Shown here: in pieces, positions 23,186 through 31,430 of the stretch
Layout: every line of letters starts with the position of its first letter
Position numbering within the stretch: position 1 is the stretch's first letter
Source of the DNA: Prochlorococcus marinus
Lineage (GTDB): Bacteria; Cyanobacteriota; Cyanobacteriia; PCC-6307; Cyanobiaceae
DNA: 51,545 nt
Direction: 5' to 3'
Assembly (NCBI RefSeq): GCF_001180265.1
Contig: NZ_CVSW01000107.1
Location: 1-51,545 of the forward strand
Notes under the pieces: generated by a model
Database searches by the model: none
What the model was told of the DNA's origin: nothing
Seen by the model: the letters and a program-made list of their open reading frames with translations, nothing else
Program-made: the position numbers and the translations under genes

Positions 23186-23506
23186 TTATTCACTAGTATC
23201 TTGATTTATCTGGTTTACTAAAGAGTCGATATCTAATTGATTAAATGGAGATTTTTGTTTTGTTTCTCGATAATCGTTCTTGATATTGTTTAACCATTTT
23301 TGCTCAATATTTATTAAATTTTTTGCAATATTGAACATGCCGCCTTTTTTATATAATTCTTTAATTTTGAGAATAATCTCGGAGGTTCTACTCGATTTAA
23401 TATTTAATTCATTAGCTAAGTCTTTTTGGTTAAATCCATGAGATTTTAACCAATCTTTAATGAAGGAGATGAGTTCTTTTTCTTCCTGTATAGATAATTT
23501 ATTCAT
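23186..23506 (-). CDS. Small helix-turn-helix protein of unknown function
   Basis: A 106-residue, lysine- and asparagine-rich soluble protein. Residues about 25-55 (NQKDLANELNIKSSRTSEIILKIKELYKKGG) have the shape of an XRE-type helix-turn-helix, with QKDLANEL as helix 2 and SSRTSEIILK as the recognition helix. The rest is helical and not recognised. It begins one base after the DUF1232 gene ends, so it is the third gene of a sigma factor-DUF1232-HTH operon. A transcription regulator is likely, its target unknown. Confidence 0.7.
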   Translation of the reverse strand: MNKLSIQEEKELISFIKDWLKSHGFNQKDLANELNIKSSRTSEIILKIKELYKKGGMFNIAKNLINIEQKWLNNIKNDYRETKQKSPFNQLDIDSLVNQINQDTSE

Positions 23507-23929
23507 TCAAAAAAAAGGAAATAACTTATTAAGCTTATTCTCTGCCCTTGATCTTATTGAAGGAGTCATGTATTTGCTCCATATACTGAGTACTGCTGTG
23601 AGGGCTACAAAATCATCACTAAAACCAACTAAAGGCATAAAGTCAGGGAAAAGATCAAATGGCATAATTAAATAGGCTAGCGCAGCCATTAATGAAACTC
23701 TCACTTGTGCTGGAGTATAAGGATCTAAAGCCATCTCTAAAACTTCTAAGGCAGGCTTGGCAATTGTTCTTCCTGCTTTAATAAGAATCTTGATAATAAT
23801 ATTTTCATCAAATGTTGAACTCTCTAAAACTTCTGCATCGTAGATTTTTTCTTGGTTTTTGTAATTCTCTTTCATCCTTATAAATGAAATTTTAATATTG
23901 TTAATGGTATTTTTAGCTAATACTATCAA
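23507..23929 (-). CDS. DUF1232 (YkvA-like) membrane-associated protein
   Basis: A 140-residue protein with the DUF1232 core at about 80-125: RVSLMAALAYLIMPFDLFPDFMPLVGFSDDFVALTAVLSI, given here in parts as AALAYLIMPFDLFPD and GFSDDFVAL. The family has one or two short hydrophobic helices around the invariant P-x-D-x-x-PD motif and no known activity. The frame's first ATG overlaps the end of the sigma factor gene by 17 bases; an ATG at 23875 (MKENYKNQEKIYD) is an alternative start. It lies between the sigma gene and the HTH gene on one strand. Confidence 0.82.
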   Translation of the reverse strand: MIVLAKNTINNIKISFIRMKENYKNQEKIYDAEVLESSTFDENIIIKILIKAGRTIAKPALEVLEMALDPYTPAQVRVSLMAALAYLIMPFDLFPDFMPLVGFSDDFVALTAVLSIWSKYMTPSIRSRAENKLNKLFPFF

Positions 23930-24836
23930 CTAATCCATTCTGTATTCCTGCTTTTCTAAGTTTTCTTAGAGCACGTTGAACAACTTGTCGGCAATATTCC
24001 CTGCTACAACTCATATGTCTTGCAACTTCAGCTAAAGTTCTCCATTCATTTGAGCCGTCTAAACCAAATCTTAGGCTTACTATCTTTCTTTCTTTTTCAG
24101 TTAAATTTGCTTTATCTAATAACTTCCAAGCCGAGGCTGTCCTTTCGGCTAATTCCGCTAACTCCATTGGAGCAACCTGATCACTTGGAAGGATGTCAAC
24201 TAACTCGGAAGGATCTGATTTTGATTTGACAGTGCCTTGGAGACTAACGGTTATACTTCTCAATTCACAAGAAAGGAGTTCGTCAATTTCCTCTTTGGTT
24301 ATTTTCATTTCTTCAGCTAGCTCATTACTACTGGGTGGAATACCCTTAAGTTGCATAAGCTTTGCCTTTGCGGATCTTAGTTTTGTAAGTTTTTCATTAA
24401 TGTTAACGGGGATCCTAATCGTTCTACTTTGAGTTGACAATGCTCTATTTAAACCTTGCCTAATCCACCAATAAGCATAAGTAGAAAATCTATGTCCTCT
24501 AGACGGATCATATTTTTCTACGGCCCTTGTAAGACCTAATGTTCCCTCTTGAATTAAGTCCAGTAATTCTAATCCTTTCCCTTGGTATCTTTTAGCAAGG
24601 TTGACAACTAGTCTTAAGTTGGCTGTTATCATCTCGTTTTTAGCTTTTTCACCAATTTTGATCTTTTTTCTTTCTGCTTCGGAATATTCACACGCGGGTC
24701 CCTTGCCTCCTGCATCTTGACATCTATTAACAAGCACGACCATCTCTTGGACTTTTCTGCCCATAGTGAGTTCTCTCTCGGGAGTCAAAAGTTGATGACG
24801 ACCTATTTCACCAAGAAAATCGCTTAATGAACTCAC
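23913..24836 (-). CDS. Group 2 RpoD-type sigma factor
   Basis: A 307-residue sigma-70 family factor. Region 1.2 is SDFLGEIGRHQLLTPERELTMG; region 2 reads ANLRLVVNLAKRYQGKGLELLDLIQEGTLGL with the -10 recognition part FSTYAYWWIRQGLNRAL; region 3 and region 4.2 (SLRFGLDG and TLAEVARHMSCSREYCRQVVQRALRKLR) complete it. Region 1.1 is absent and residue order fits a non-essential group 2 factor of cyanobacteria, which adjust transcription to light, nutrients or the day cycle. Its upstream DNA holds a GTTGA-N5-TCAAC inverted repeat and 11-bp tandem AT repeats. It is followed by DUF1232 and HTH genes. Which numbered sigma it is cannot be stated. Confidence 0.93.
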   Translation of the reverse strand: MSSLSDFLGEIGRHQLLTPERELTMGRKVQEMVVLVNRCQDAGGKGPACEYSEAERKKIKIGEKAKNEMITANLRLVVNLAKRYQGKGLELLDLIQEGTLGLTRAVEKYDPSRGHRFSTYAYWWIRQGLNRALSTQSRTIRIPVNINEKLTKLRSAKAKLMQLKGIPPSSNELAEEMKITKEEIDELLSCELRSITVSLQGTVKSKSDPSELVDILPSDQVAPMELAELAERTASAWKLLDKANLTEKERKIVSLRFGLDGSNEWRTLAEVARHMSCSREYCRQVVQRALRKLRKAGIQNGLVDSIS

Positions 24837-24849
24837 GATTTACCTCATT

Positions 24850-24864
24850 GTTGATATATTCAAC
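24850..24864 (-). promoter_or_regulatory. Inverted repeat GTTGA-N5-TCAAC upstream of the sigma factor gene
   Basis: A 15-base operator-like inverted repeat ending 14 bases before the sigma ATG. On the minus strand a TATAAG (24869-24864), a 5/6 match to a -10 box, directly precedes it, so transcription would begin within the repeat (near 24857). A bound protein here would block initiation. Confidence 0.4.
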
Positions 24865-24896
24865 TTATAGTCAATTCAGTAATAAGCCATACATGT

Positions 24897-24926
24897 AATA
24901 ATTAATTAATAATTAATTAATAATTA
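24897..24926. repeat. 11-bp AT-only tandem repeat upstream of the sigma gene
   Basis: AATAATTAATT occurs twice in tandem (24897-24907, 24908-24918) followed by eight more bases of the unit. The 11-base period is close to one helical turn, so the AT tracts are in phase and could bend DNA or act as an UP-like element for the sigma gene promoter 30 bases away. Confidence 0.6.
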
Positions 24927-24968
24927 TTAATTAGTTAATTAACATTTTTTTTAATTTTTAGGTTTAAA

Positions 24969-24994
24969 AAAATTACAAATTCAAAATTTGAATT
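24969..24994 (-). terminator. Possible weak terminator after hisIE
   Basis: On the minus strand, two bases after the hisIE stop, AATTCAA and TTGAATT form a 7-8 bp stem (24978-24994) followed by a T-rich tract (TTTTTTT at about 24974-24966). All AT, so weak, but the position fits. Confidence 0.35.
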
Positions 24995-24996
24995 AT

Positions 24997-25656
24997 TTAA
25001 TTTTTTCTTCTTGATTCTAGAACAGCAAGTACATCTCTCCACTCAACGCCTTTATGCATAAGGGCTACTTGCAGATGATAAATTAAATCAGCAGCTTCAT
25101 TTGAGATTGAATTTTTATCATCATCTTTGCAAGCCATTATAAATTCTGCGGATTCCTCTCCTATTTTTTTTAAAATGGTATTGCTGCCTTTTGTTAGTAA
25201 ATAATTTGTATAACTTTTTTCTGATGGATTTATTGACCTTTCGTTAATTGTATTAAATAATTCAGAGCAAATATTTGAGAAGGGAGTTATTTTTTTCTCT
25301 TTTTTATCATTTTGATTAATTTGGATTTCATTGAAAAAACAACTTTTTTCCCCAGTGTGACATGCTCCTGAACCATTTTGTTCAATCAAAAGGATTAGTG
25401 CATCATTGTCGCAGTCGAATCTTATCTCTTTAAGTATTTGGGTACTTCCACTTGTAGCTCCTTTTCTCCAGATTTCTGATCTTGATCTACTCCAGTAATG
25501 AACGTTTTTGGTCTCAAGTGTCATTGTCAACGATTCTTTGTTCATCCAAGCGAGCATAAGAATTGATCCGTCAAGCCAATCTTGTGCTATTGCAGGGATT
25601 AATCCATAATTATCAAAGCGTAGATCTTCTATCGAAAAATTAGTTGAATAAGTCAT
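24997..25656 (-). CDS. hisIE: Bifunctional phosphoribosyl-AMP cyclohydrolase / phosphoribosyl-ATP pyrophosphatase
   Basis: A 219-residue fused enzyme for steps two and three of histidine synthesis. The HisI cyclohydrolase part (1-115) has GSILMLAWMNKESL, TKNVHYWSRSRSEIWRKGATSG and the metal site DCDNDALILL with GACHTGEKSCFF. The HisE pyrophosphohydrolase part (about 125-219) has an all-helical MazG-like fold with KIGEESAEFIMACKDDD and NEAADLIYHLQVALMHKGV. The fusion order is the usual one in bacteria. It diverges from the PTPS-like gene by 60 bases, and a weak hairpin follows its stop. The first enzyme HisG is encoded 15 kb away, so his genes are scattered. Confidence 0.95.
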   Translation of the reverse strand: MTYSTNFSIEDLRFDNYGLIPAIAQDWLDGSILMLAWMNKESLTMTLETKNVHYWSRSRSEIWRKGATSGSTQILKEIRFDCDNDALILLIEQNGSGACHTGEKSCFFNEIQINQNDKKEKKITPFSNICSELFNTINERSINPSEKSYTNYLLTKGSNTILKKIGEESAEFIMACKDDDKNSISNEAADLIYHLQVALMHKGVEWRDVLAVLESRRKN

Positions 25657-25719
25657 TATTTTCGTTATGTTAAATCTTACTCATTGTGTTTTATTAAAAA
25701 TTATCCTAACAGTTAATTG

Positions 25720-26190
25720 ATGTATATTCATTCTTTGAAATTTTCATGCAGCAAAAGTTACGAGGATTTTCCCTGTTCACATAGGCAATGGCGCCATGAA
25801 GGCCACTGCAGATTTGTGCATGGATATTCAAGATCATTCACCTTTTGGTTCACTGCCAAAAAATTAGACCTAAATGGTTTTGTTGTGGATTTTTCAAGTC
25901 TAAAGCCTTTAGAATATAGACTAAAGGAGCAATTTGACCATACTTTTTTAGTAAATAAAGATGACCCTTTGTTGAATCACTGGCAAAAATTACATGACTT
26001 AGATGCTTTAGATCTGAGAATTATGGATAATGTGGGGATGGAGTTCACTTCTGAATTGATTTGGAAATGGGCTAATGAATACTTGCAGGACAAGGATAAG
26101 GGAAGAACATGTTGTTGGAAAACAGAATCAAAAGAAAATAAATCTAATAAAGCAAGTTATGAGAAATTTCCTGATTGGTTCAAATCTTAG
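25720..26190 (+). CDS. 6-pyruvoyl/6-carboxy-tetrahydropterin synthase family protein (QueD-like)
   Basis: A 156-residue T-fold enzyme. By alignment in the head with QueD, the metal site is CSHRQWRHEGHCRFVHGYS: His21, catalytic-type Cys30, His34, and Tyr36 where QueD has its third zinc His (HGH to HGY). LKEQFDHTFLVN and GMEFTSELIWKWANEYL match the Asp-His and Glu segments of the family. It may make a queuosine precursor or a pterin, or use a different metal geometry. The ATG at 25720 is chosen over the TTG directly before it. It converges with clpB (49-base gap). The family is clear, the reaction is not. Confidence 0.82.
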   Translation: MYIHSLKFSCSKSYEDFPCSHRQWRHEGHCRFVHGYSRSFTFWFTAKKLDLNGFVVDFSSLKPLEYRLKEQFDHTFLVNKDDPLLNHWQKLHDLDALDLRIMDNVGMEFTSELIWKWANEYLQDKDKGRTCCWKTESKENKSNKASYEKFPDWFKS

Positions 26191-26239
26191 ATTAAAGTTG
26201 TTAAATTTCAAGTCATATAGAAATCTTTAATTTAGATCT

Positions 26240-28825
26240 TTAATCAACAATTATCTCTCCATTAGCCAGATAAATTTTAATTTTGTCTTTATTAAGGTAA
26301 TGATTATTCAATATATTATTTGAAATTTTTGTCTCAATTTGTTTTTGAATAATTCTTTTTAAAGGCCTAGCACCATAGGCATGATCGAAACTATTTTCGA
26401 CAAGTTGGTTTATTGCCTCATCCGTAATTTTGAATTTTAAGTTTTTTTTGTTAAGTCTTTTTTCTAAATTTTGAAGCTGGATTTTTGCAATTTCTTTTAT
26501 GTCATTTAATTCTAAATTATTAAAAATAACTATTTCATCAAGTCGATTTAAAAACTCAGGCTTGAAAAATTTTTTAATTTCATTATCTACAACTTTTTTA
26601 ATTTCATTTGTATCTTCTTTTCTCACTGATAAATCATTTATTGATTGACTTCCTAAATTACTTGTGAGAACAATGATTGAATTTTTGAAATTGATTGTAC
26701 GACCTTGACCATCAGTAATGATTCCATCATCAAGAACCTGTAAGAGAATATCTAAAATATCTTTGTGAGCTTTCTCTATTTCATCGAGAAGTATCAATGA
26801 ATAAGGATTTTTGCGTACAGCTTCAGTTAGTTGACCGCCTGATTCGAAACCTAAATATCCAGGAGGCGCACCTATAATTTTGCTCACTGAATGCTTTTCC
26901 ATATATTCAGACATATCGAGTCTTGTAATTGAGGAATTTGAATCAAACATAATTTTGGCTGTTACTTTACTTAGCTCTGTTTTCCCAACACCAGTTGGAC
27001 CTAAAAAGAGAAAACTGGCTAATGGCTTACTCGGATCATTTAGACCAGTCCTTGATCTCTTAATAGAATCTGCAACAGCGCTAATAGCACTATCTTGACC
27101 AATAATTTTTTCTTTAAGGATTGACTCGAGGCTCAAGAGTTTATCTTTTTCTGACTGGTTTAAGTTCTGTACTGGAATAGAGGTCCACTTTGAGACAACT
27201 TCTGCAATATCATCAAAAGTTACCTCTTGTCTTAATAGACTTGTCTCTCCATTTTTTTGGGAATTTACTAGGGAATCACTTTTTTCTTTCAATTTTTTTT
27301 GCAAAGAATTTAAAGTTCCAAATTCTAATTCTGCTGCTTTGTTGAGGTCAAAACTCCTTTTGGCTTGATCTATTTGCAATTGAACAGATTCAATTTCTTC
27401 TTTTATGGTGCTAATCTCATTAATTTCATCTTTTTCTTTTTTCCATTTAGCGCCTAATTCTGCCTGTTTATCTTTAAGCGATATAAGTTCATTATTGATT
27501 TTTTTTAATCTTTCTATAGAAAAATCATCTGTTTCTCTTTTTAAAGATAATTTTTCCATCTCAAACTGGAGAACTTTTCGATCAATTTCATCAATTTCTT
27601 CAGGTTTGGAAGTTATGACCATATTTAATCTTGAGGCTGCTTCATCGATTAGATCTATTGCTTTGTCAGGAAGAAATCTATCGTTAATATATCTTTCGCT
27701 AAGGGTCGCAGCAGCAACTAAAGCATTATCAGAAATTCTCACACTATGATGAACTTCGTATCTTTCTCTCAATCCTCTTAAAATTGATACAGTATCATCT
27801 ATTGAAGGAGCATCAACTTTTATCTTTTGAAATCTTCGTTCTAAAGCAGGATCTTTTTCTATATTTTGTTTATGTTCATTAATAGTTGTAGCACCAATAC
27901 ATCTAAGTTCTCCTCTTGCAAGCATTGGTTTTAAGAGGTTGCTTGCATCTAAGGAACCTCCACTAGCGCCTGCCCCAACTACCGTATGAATTTCATCAAT
28001 AAAAAGAATAATCTTACCGTCTGATTCTTTCACTTTCTTTAGAATATTTTTTATTCTTTCTTCAAATTCTCCACGATATTTTGCTCCTGCTAAAAGTGAA
28101 CCCATATCTAATGAAATTAGTTTCCTATCTTGTAGCGCAGAAGGTACATCGCCATTAATAATTCTTTGAGCTAACCCTTCTACAATGGCTGTTTTGCCAA
28201 CCCCAGGTTCTCCAATAAGAACAGGATTATTTTTTGTTCTTCTACTCAATATTTGAATTGTTCTTCTAATCTCTTCATCCCTACCAATAACTGGATCTAA
28301 AATTCCATCTCGTGCAGATTGAGTTAGATCAATACCATATTTTTCCAAAGACTCATTTGAACTATTAAATTCATTTTTTACTGACGGATCTGACTTCATT
28401 TTCTTTATAATTTCAAGAAATTCTGGAATACCTTTTTGATTTAAAATTTGAAATCCATATTTATCATCATATGTGAAACCGTAAACTAAGTGTTCTGTTG
28501 ATATCACTACATCATTTAAAGTATTTTTAATATCATTCGCCCTCAAAAATATTTTGTGAAGGGTATCACCAATATATAAATTATCTTGTTTATTTTTCAT
28601 TTTTGCCTTCGCATTTAATGAAGAAATTATTTCCCTCTCAAGATCTTTAAAATTTACATTATTTTTTTTTAAAATCTTTTTTGTAAGATTATCTTGTTGT
28701 ATCAGAGCTAAAAATAAATTATCAGAGTCTACGTTTTGTTGATAATTTTTATAAGCAATTTCTTTGGCAAAAATAAAACAGTTCCAAGCAGAATTTGAAA
28801 ATTCGCTTGGAACTATTTTCATCAA
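26240..28825 (-). CDS. clpB: ClpB-type AAA+ disaggregase
   Basis: An 861-residue Hsp100 chaperone that threads aggregated proteins with DnaK. It has the N-domain (1-150), first ATPase domain with Walker A GEPGVGKT at 205-212 and Walker [10 protein letters not shown], a coiled-coil middle domain (about 405-520, rich in Lys/Glu), second ATPase GPTGVGKT and LLDEIEKAH, and a C-terminal domain. The middle domain separates it from ClpC and ClpA. The N-domain is divergent from typical ClpB, and cyanobacteria often carry two clpB genes, of which this may be the less conserved. It is monocistronic-looking, 64 bases downstream of petE. Confidence 0.93.
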   Translation of the reverse strand: MMKIVPSEFSNSAWNCFIFAKEIAYKNYQQNVDSDNLFLALIQQDNLTKKILKKNNVNFKDLEREIISSLNAKAKMKNKQDNLYIGDTLHKIFLRANDIKNTLNDVVISTEHLVYGFTYDDKYGFQILNQKGIPEFLEIIKKMKSDPSVKNEFNSSNESLEKYGIDLTQSARDGILDPVIGRDEEIRRTIQILSRRTKNNPVLIGEPGVGKTAIVEGLAQRIINGDVPSALQDRKLISLDMGSLLAGAKYRGEFEERIKNILKKVKESDGKIILFIDEIHTVVGAGASGGSLDASNLLKPMLARGELRCIGATTINEHKQNIEKDPALERRFQKIKVDAPSIDDTVSILRGLRERYEVHHSVRISDNALVAAATLSERYINDRFLPDKAIDLIDEAASRLNMVITSKPEEIDEIDRKVLQFEMEKLSLKRETDDFSIERLKKINNELISLKDKQAELGAKWKKEKDEINEISTIKEEIESVQLQIDQAKRSFDLNKAAELEFGTLNSLQKKLKEKSDSLVNSQKNGETSLLRQEVTFDDIAEVVSKWTSIPVQNLNQSEKDKLLSLESILKEKIIGQDSAISAVADSIKRSRTGLNDPSKPLASFLFLGPTGVGKTELSKVTAKIMFDSNSSITRLDMSEYMEKHSVSKIIGAPPGYLGFESGGQLTEAVRKNPYSLILLDEIEKAHKDILDILLQVLDDGIITDGQGRTINFKNSIIVLTSNLGSQSINDLSVRKEDTNEIKKVVDNEIKKFFKPEFLNRLDEIVIFNNLELNDIKEIAKIQLQNLEKRLNKKNLKFKITDEAINQLVENSFDHAYGARPLKRIIQKQIETKISNNILNNHYLNKDKIKIYLANGEIIVD

Positions 28826-28889
28826 TCAAAATTTATATATGACCGTAGTAAATATTAAGTTAGTAAGGTTGTTTAACAATTTAGAAGAT

Positions 28890-29240
28890 TTATTCAACAA
28901 TAACTTTACCTACCATTCCAGCACCTCTGTGTGGCTCGCAATAGTAATCATAAGTTCCTGCAGTATCAAATGTTTCTTCCCAAGACTCTCCAGGAGCAAA
29001 AGCTAGGTCTGCATGACTTAGTTCCTCATGCCCATCAAAAACAGCATTGTGAGGGGCAAGTTTATTATTGACGAATTTAACTGTATCACCAGCACTAATG
29101 GTTACTGTACTTGGTTCAAATGCAAGCATCCCAGCATCAGTTCCAAGTTTTACTTCAACAGTTTTAGCTGAAACTGAAGAAATACCTAGGCCTAGAGTTA
29201 AAACTATTGCAAATAACCCTGTAAAAATTGAACGTAACAT
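28890..29240 (-). CDS. petE: Plastocyanin precursor
   Basis: A 116-residue precursor of the lumenal copper protein that carries electrons from cytochrome b6f to photosystem I. An N-terminal signal peptide (1-25, cleaved after VSA) leads to [12 protein letters not shown]. Copper ligands are His64 (APHNAVFDG), Cys101, His104 and Met109 ([15 protein letters not shown]), all present. Mature length is about 91. The gene is higher in GC than the DNA around it, consistent with high expression. It follows the epimerase gene by 59 bases on the same strand but probably has its own promoter. Confidence 0.97.
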   Translation of the reverse strand: MLRSIFTGLFAIVLTLGLGISSVSAKTVEVKLGTDAGMLAFEPSTVTISAGDTVKFVNNKLAPHNAVFDGHEELSHADLAFAPGESWEETFDTAGTYDYYCEPHRGAGMVGKVIVE

Positions 29241-29299
29241 AATTTAAATTTGCTTATCTATACATATTACAAGGCTTTGGTAACCTAACTGCGAGAATT

Positions 29300-30283
29300 T
29301 TAATTGTTATTACAGCTTGGTAACTTTGATAACCTTAAAATATCATTCAGTGACTTGGCATAACTTTTAAGTTTGAAAGTCTCAGGATTAGTGATGTGGA
29401 CATGATTAAAGTCATATTTATTGATGCTGAAGCTATCCCACGGAGTAGTTTGGATGGGGAGAATTCTTAATAATATTTTTAGAATTTTTTTTGTAAGGGG
29501 TATGGCAAAAAATCTCTTCATATTATTTTTTTTTAAAAGTGTAATTATTGCATCATCAATTGAAATGAAATTCTGACCGAGCACAAATTTTCTAAATCCT
29601 TTGTATTGCTCTTCTTTATGATTTTTAATTAAAAACCCACAAATCTGGGCGATATCACTTGCGTGTATAAAGTGAAATTTAGAATCGAGTTTTAAAAATC
29701 TTGCTAACCAAAGCCATTTCCTAATTTCTTTCAATCCACTAGTTAAATAGCTCACAGGATATTTACTTTTTTTTCCAAGATTTCCTCCAAAAACCAAGGT
29801 AGGAAAAACAGCGAAAGTTTTTTCTGCAAATATGCTTTCTCTAAGTCTCTGGAAACATTCATATTTTGTTTGAATGTACTCTGTTCCATAAATCATTGAT
29901 TCCCTCATTAATTCTGTTTGAGTATCAAGAATACTAGCTGTTGAAAAATAAATAATCTTTTCTAACTTTTCAATATCAAGCATTTCAAGTAATTCTTCAA
30001 AAGCTTTAATATTTACTTCATAGGCTCTTCTTGGATCTCCCCAAGCTGTAGCAGTATGTATTAAGTAATTAATTTGACTAATTTCCTTTTTATACCTATT
30101 TGATTCCCTGATATCACACACCATTAAATTGACTTTTTTATTTTCTTGAACAGAAATTGGCAACTTACTTTTGTCTCTTACCATGAGATAAAGCCTGAAT
30201 TTTGTGTTTTTTAAAAACCAATCAATTAAATATTGGCCAACACATCCATTCGCACCTGTGATAAGTAAGTTTTTATATGCCAA
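29300..30283 (-). CDS. NAD-dependent epimerase/dehydratase family protein
   Basis: A 327-residue extended short-chain dehydrogenase. The Rossmann start LLITGANGCVGQYLIDWFL holds GxxGxxG; VCDIRES, LIHTATAWGDP and the STASIL segment with a YGTEYIQTKYECFQ motif (YxxxK) follow, as does FVFGGN-like FPTLVFGGNLGKKSK. The C-terminal half is divergent. Substrate unknown: nucleotide sugar or small carbonyl compound. It starts 8 bases after hemE ends, so is co-transcribed with it; that linkage is conserved in picocyanobacteria as far as I recall but the link to haem synthesis is not established. Confidence 0.85.
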   Translation of the reverse strand: MAYKNLLITGANGCVGQYLIDWFLKNTKFRLYLMVRDKSKLPISVQENKKVNLMVCDIRESNRYKKEISQINYLIHTATAWGDPRRAYEVNIKAFEELLEMLDIEKLEKIIYFSTASILDTQTELMRESMIYGTEYIQTKYECFQRLRESIFAEKTFAVFPTLVFGGNLGKKSKYPVSYLTSGLKEIRKWLWLARFLKLDSKFHFIHASDIAQICGFLIKNHKEEQYKGFRKFVLGQNFISIDDAIITLLKKNNMKRFFAIPLTKKILKILLRILPIQTTPWDSFSINKYDFNHVHITNPETFKLKSYAKSLNDILRLSKLPSCNNN

Positions 30284-30291
30284 GACTTTGA

Positions 30292-31332
30292 CTAGTAAGT
30301 GAGTTTTTTCCCATGTTCAAAAAATGTTTGAGCATTTTCTTCTGGAGTTCCAGGTAAAATCCCATGACCCAAATTAAGAATATATTTCCTGTCTTTAATT
30401 TTATTGAAAGTATTATCTATCCTTTCTCTTATTGATTCTTTGTTTCCGAATAAAATGCCAGGGTCAACATTCCCTTGAATTCCTATCCCACTAGGGATTC
30501 TTTTACCAGCCTCTTCAATATCTACTGTCCAGTCTAATGAGATTATATCTACTCCAGTATTTGCCATTCTTTCTATGACACCAGCACTTCCTGAAATATA
30601 AAGTATTATTGGTGTTTCAGGGTATTCTGCTTTTACAATTTCAACAACTTTTTTTTGATACGGCCCTGCATAGATATCGTAATCTTGTGGGCTCAGTTGA
30701 CCTGCCCATGAATCAAAAATTTGTACTACTTGCGCTCCAGATTTTATTTGATATTTAAGATATTCTCCGATAGATTTTGCAAAATGATCCAGAAGTTTAT
30801 GAAGTAAATTTGGTTCATTAAAAGCCATTGATTTTATTAAAGAATAATTTTTGCTGCTTTTACCCTCAACTACATATGCAGCAAGAGTCCAAGGTGCGCC
30901 AACAAAACCTAAAACTGTTGCCTCATTATTTACATCTTTTTTTAATGAAGAAAGAACTTGCCCAACAAAACTCAAACTCTCACTTGGATTTAATTCTTTT
31001 AAATTTTCTACCTGTTTGAGTGTTCTTATTGGGTCCTCAATAATTGGACCCTTACTTTCTATTATTTCAAAATTTATGCCCATTCCTGGAAGAGGTGTGA
31101 GAATATCTGAAAAAAGGATCACACCATCAGGTTTGAAAGCATGAAAAGGCTGCATTGAAATCTCATATGATAGTTCTGGATTTTCAGACCTCTCTCTAAA
31201 GCTTGGGTAACGCTCCCTTAAATCTCTATAGATTTTCATATATCTTCCTGCTTGCCTCATCATCCATACTGGAGGCCTATTTACTTTTTTCCCTAAAGCG
31301 GCAGAAAGTAGTAGCGGTAAATTTTCACCCAT
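30292..31332 (-). CDS. hemE: Uroporphyrinogen decarboxylase
   Basis: A 346-residue enzyme that removes four acetate carboxyls from uroporphyrinogen III to give coproporphyrinogen III, on the way to haem and chlorophyll. The N-terminal signature [14 protein letters not shown] is at residues 19-32, with [13 protein letters not shown] (catalytic Asp), [31 protein letters not shown] and the C-terminal FNLGHGI-type [15 protein letters not shown]. Length and motifs are standard. It lies 98 bases after glgB and 8 bases before the epimerase gene. Secure. Confidence 0.97.
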   Translation of the reverse strand: MGENLPLLLSAALGKKVNRPPVWMMRQAGRYMKIYRDLRERYPSFRERSENPELSYEISMQPFHAFKPDGVILFSDILTPLPGMGINFEIIESKGPIIEDPIRTLKQVENLKELNPSESLSFVGQVLSSLKKDVNNEATVLGFVGAPWTLAAYVVEGKSSKNYSLIKSMAFNEPNLLHKLLDHFAKSIGEYLKYQIKSGAQVVQIFDSWAGQLSPQDYDIYAGPYQKKVVEIVKAEYPETPIILYISGSAGVIERMANTGVDIISLDWTVDIEEAGKRIPSGIGIQGNVDPGILFGNKESIRERIDNTFNKIKDRKYILNLGHGILPGTPEENAQTFFEHGKKLTY

Positions 31333-31430
31333 TTTTCAATTCGATATGATAAAAAAATTTAAAATTCCAACTTAAAAATCTTACAATGCAAAGCATATCA
31401 AAAGCGTTATATGAACATTTATATGAAGTT

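Noticed and set aside
30828..31144. Plus-strand frames opposite hemE
   Set aside because: Shadows of the hemE coding sequence.
31383..31412. Repeated TTATATGAA in the hemE-glgB gap
   Set aside because: A short 9-base AT-rich repeat, expected by chance at this base composition.
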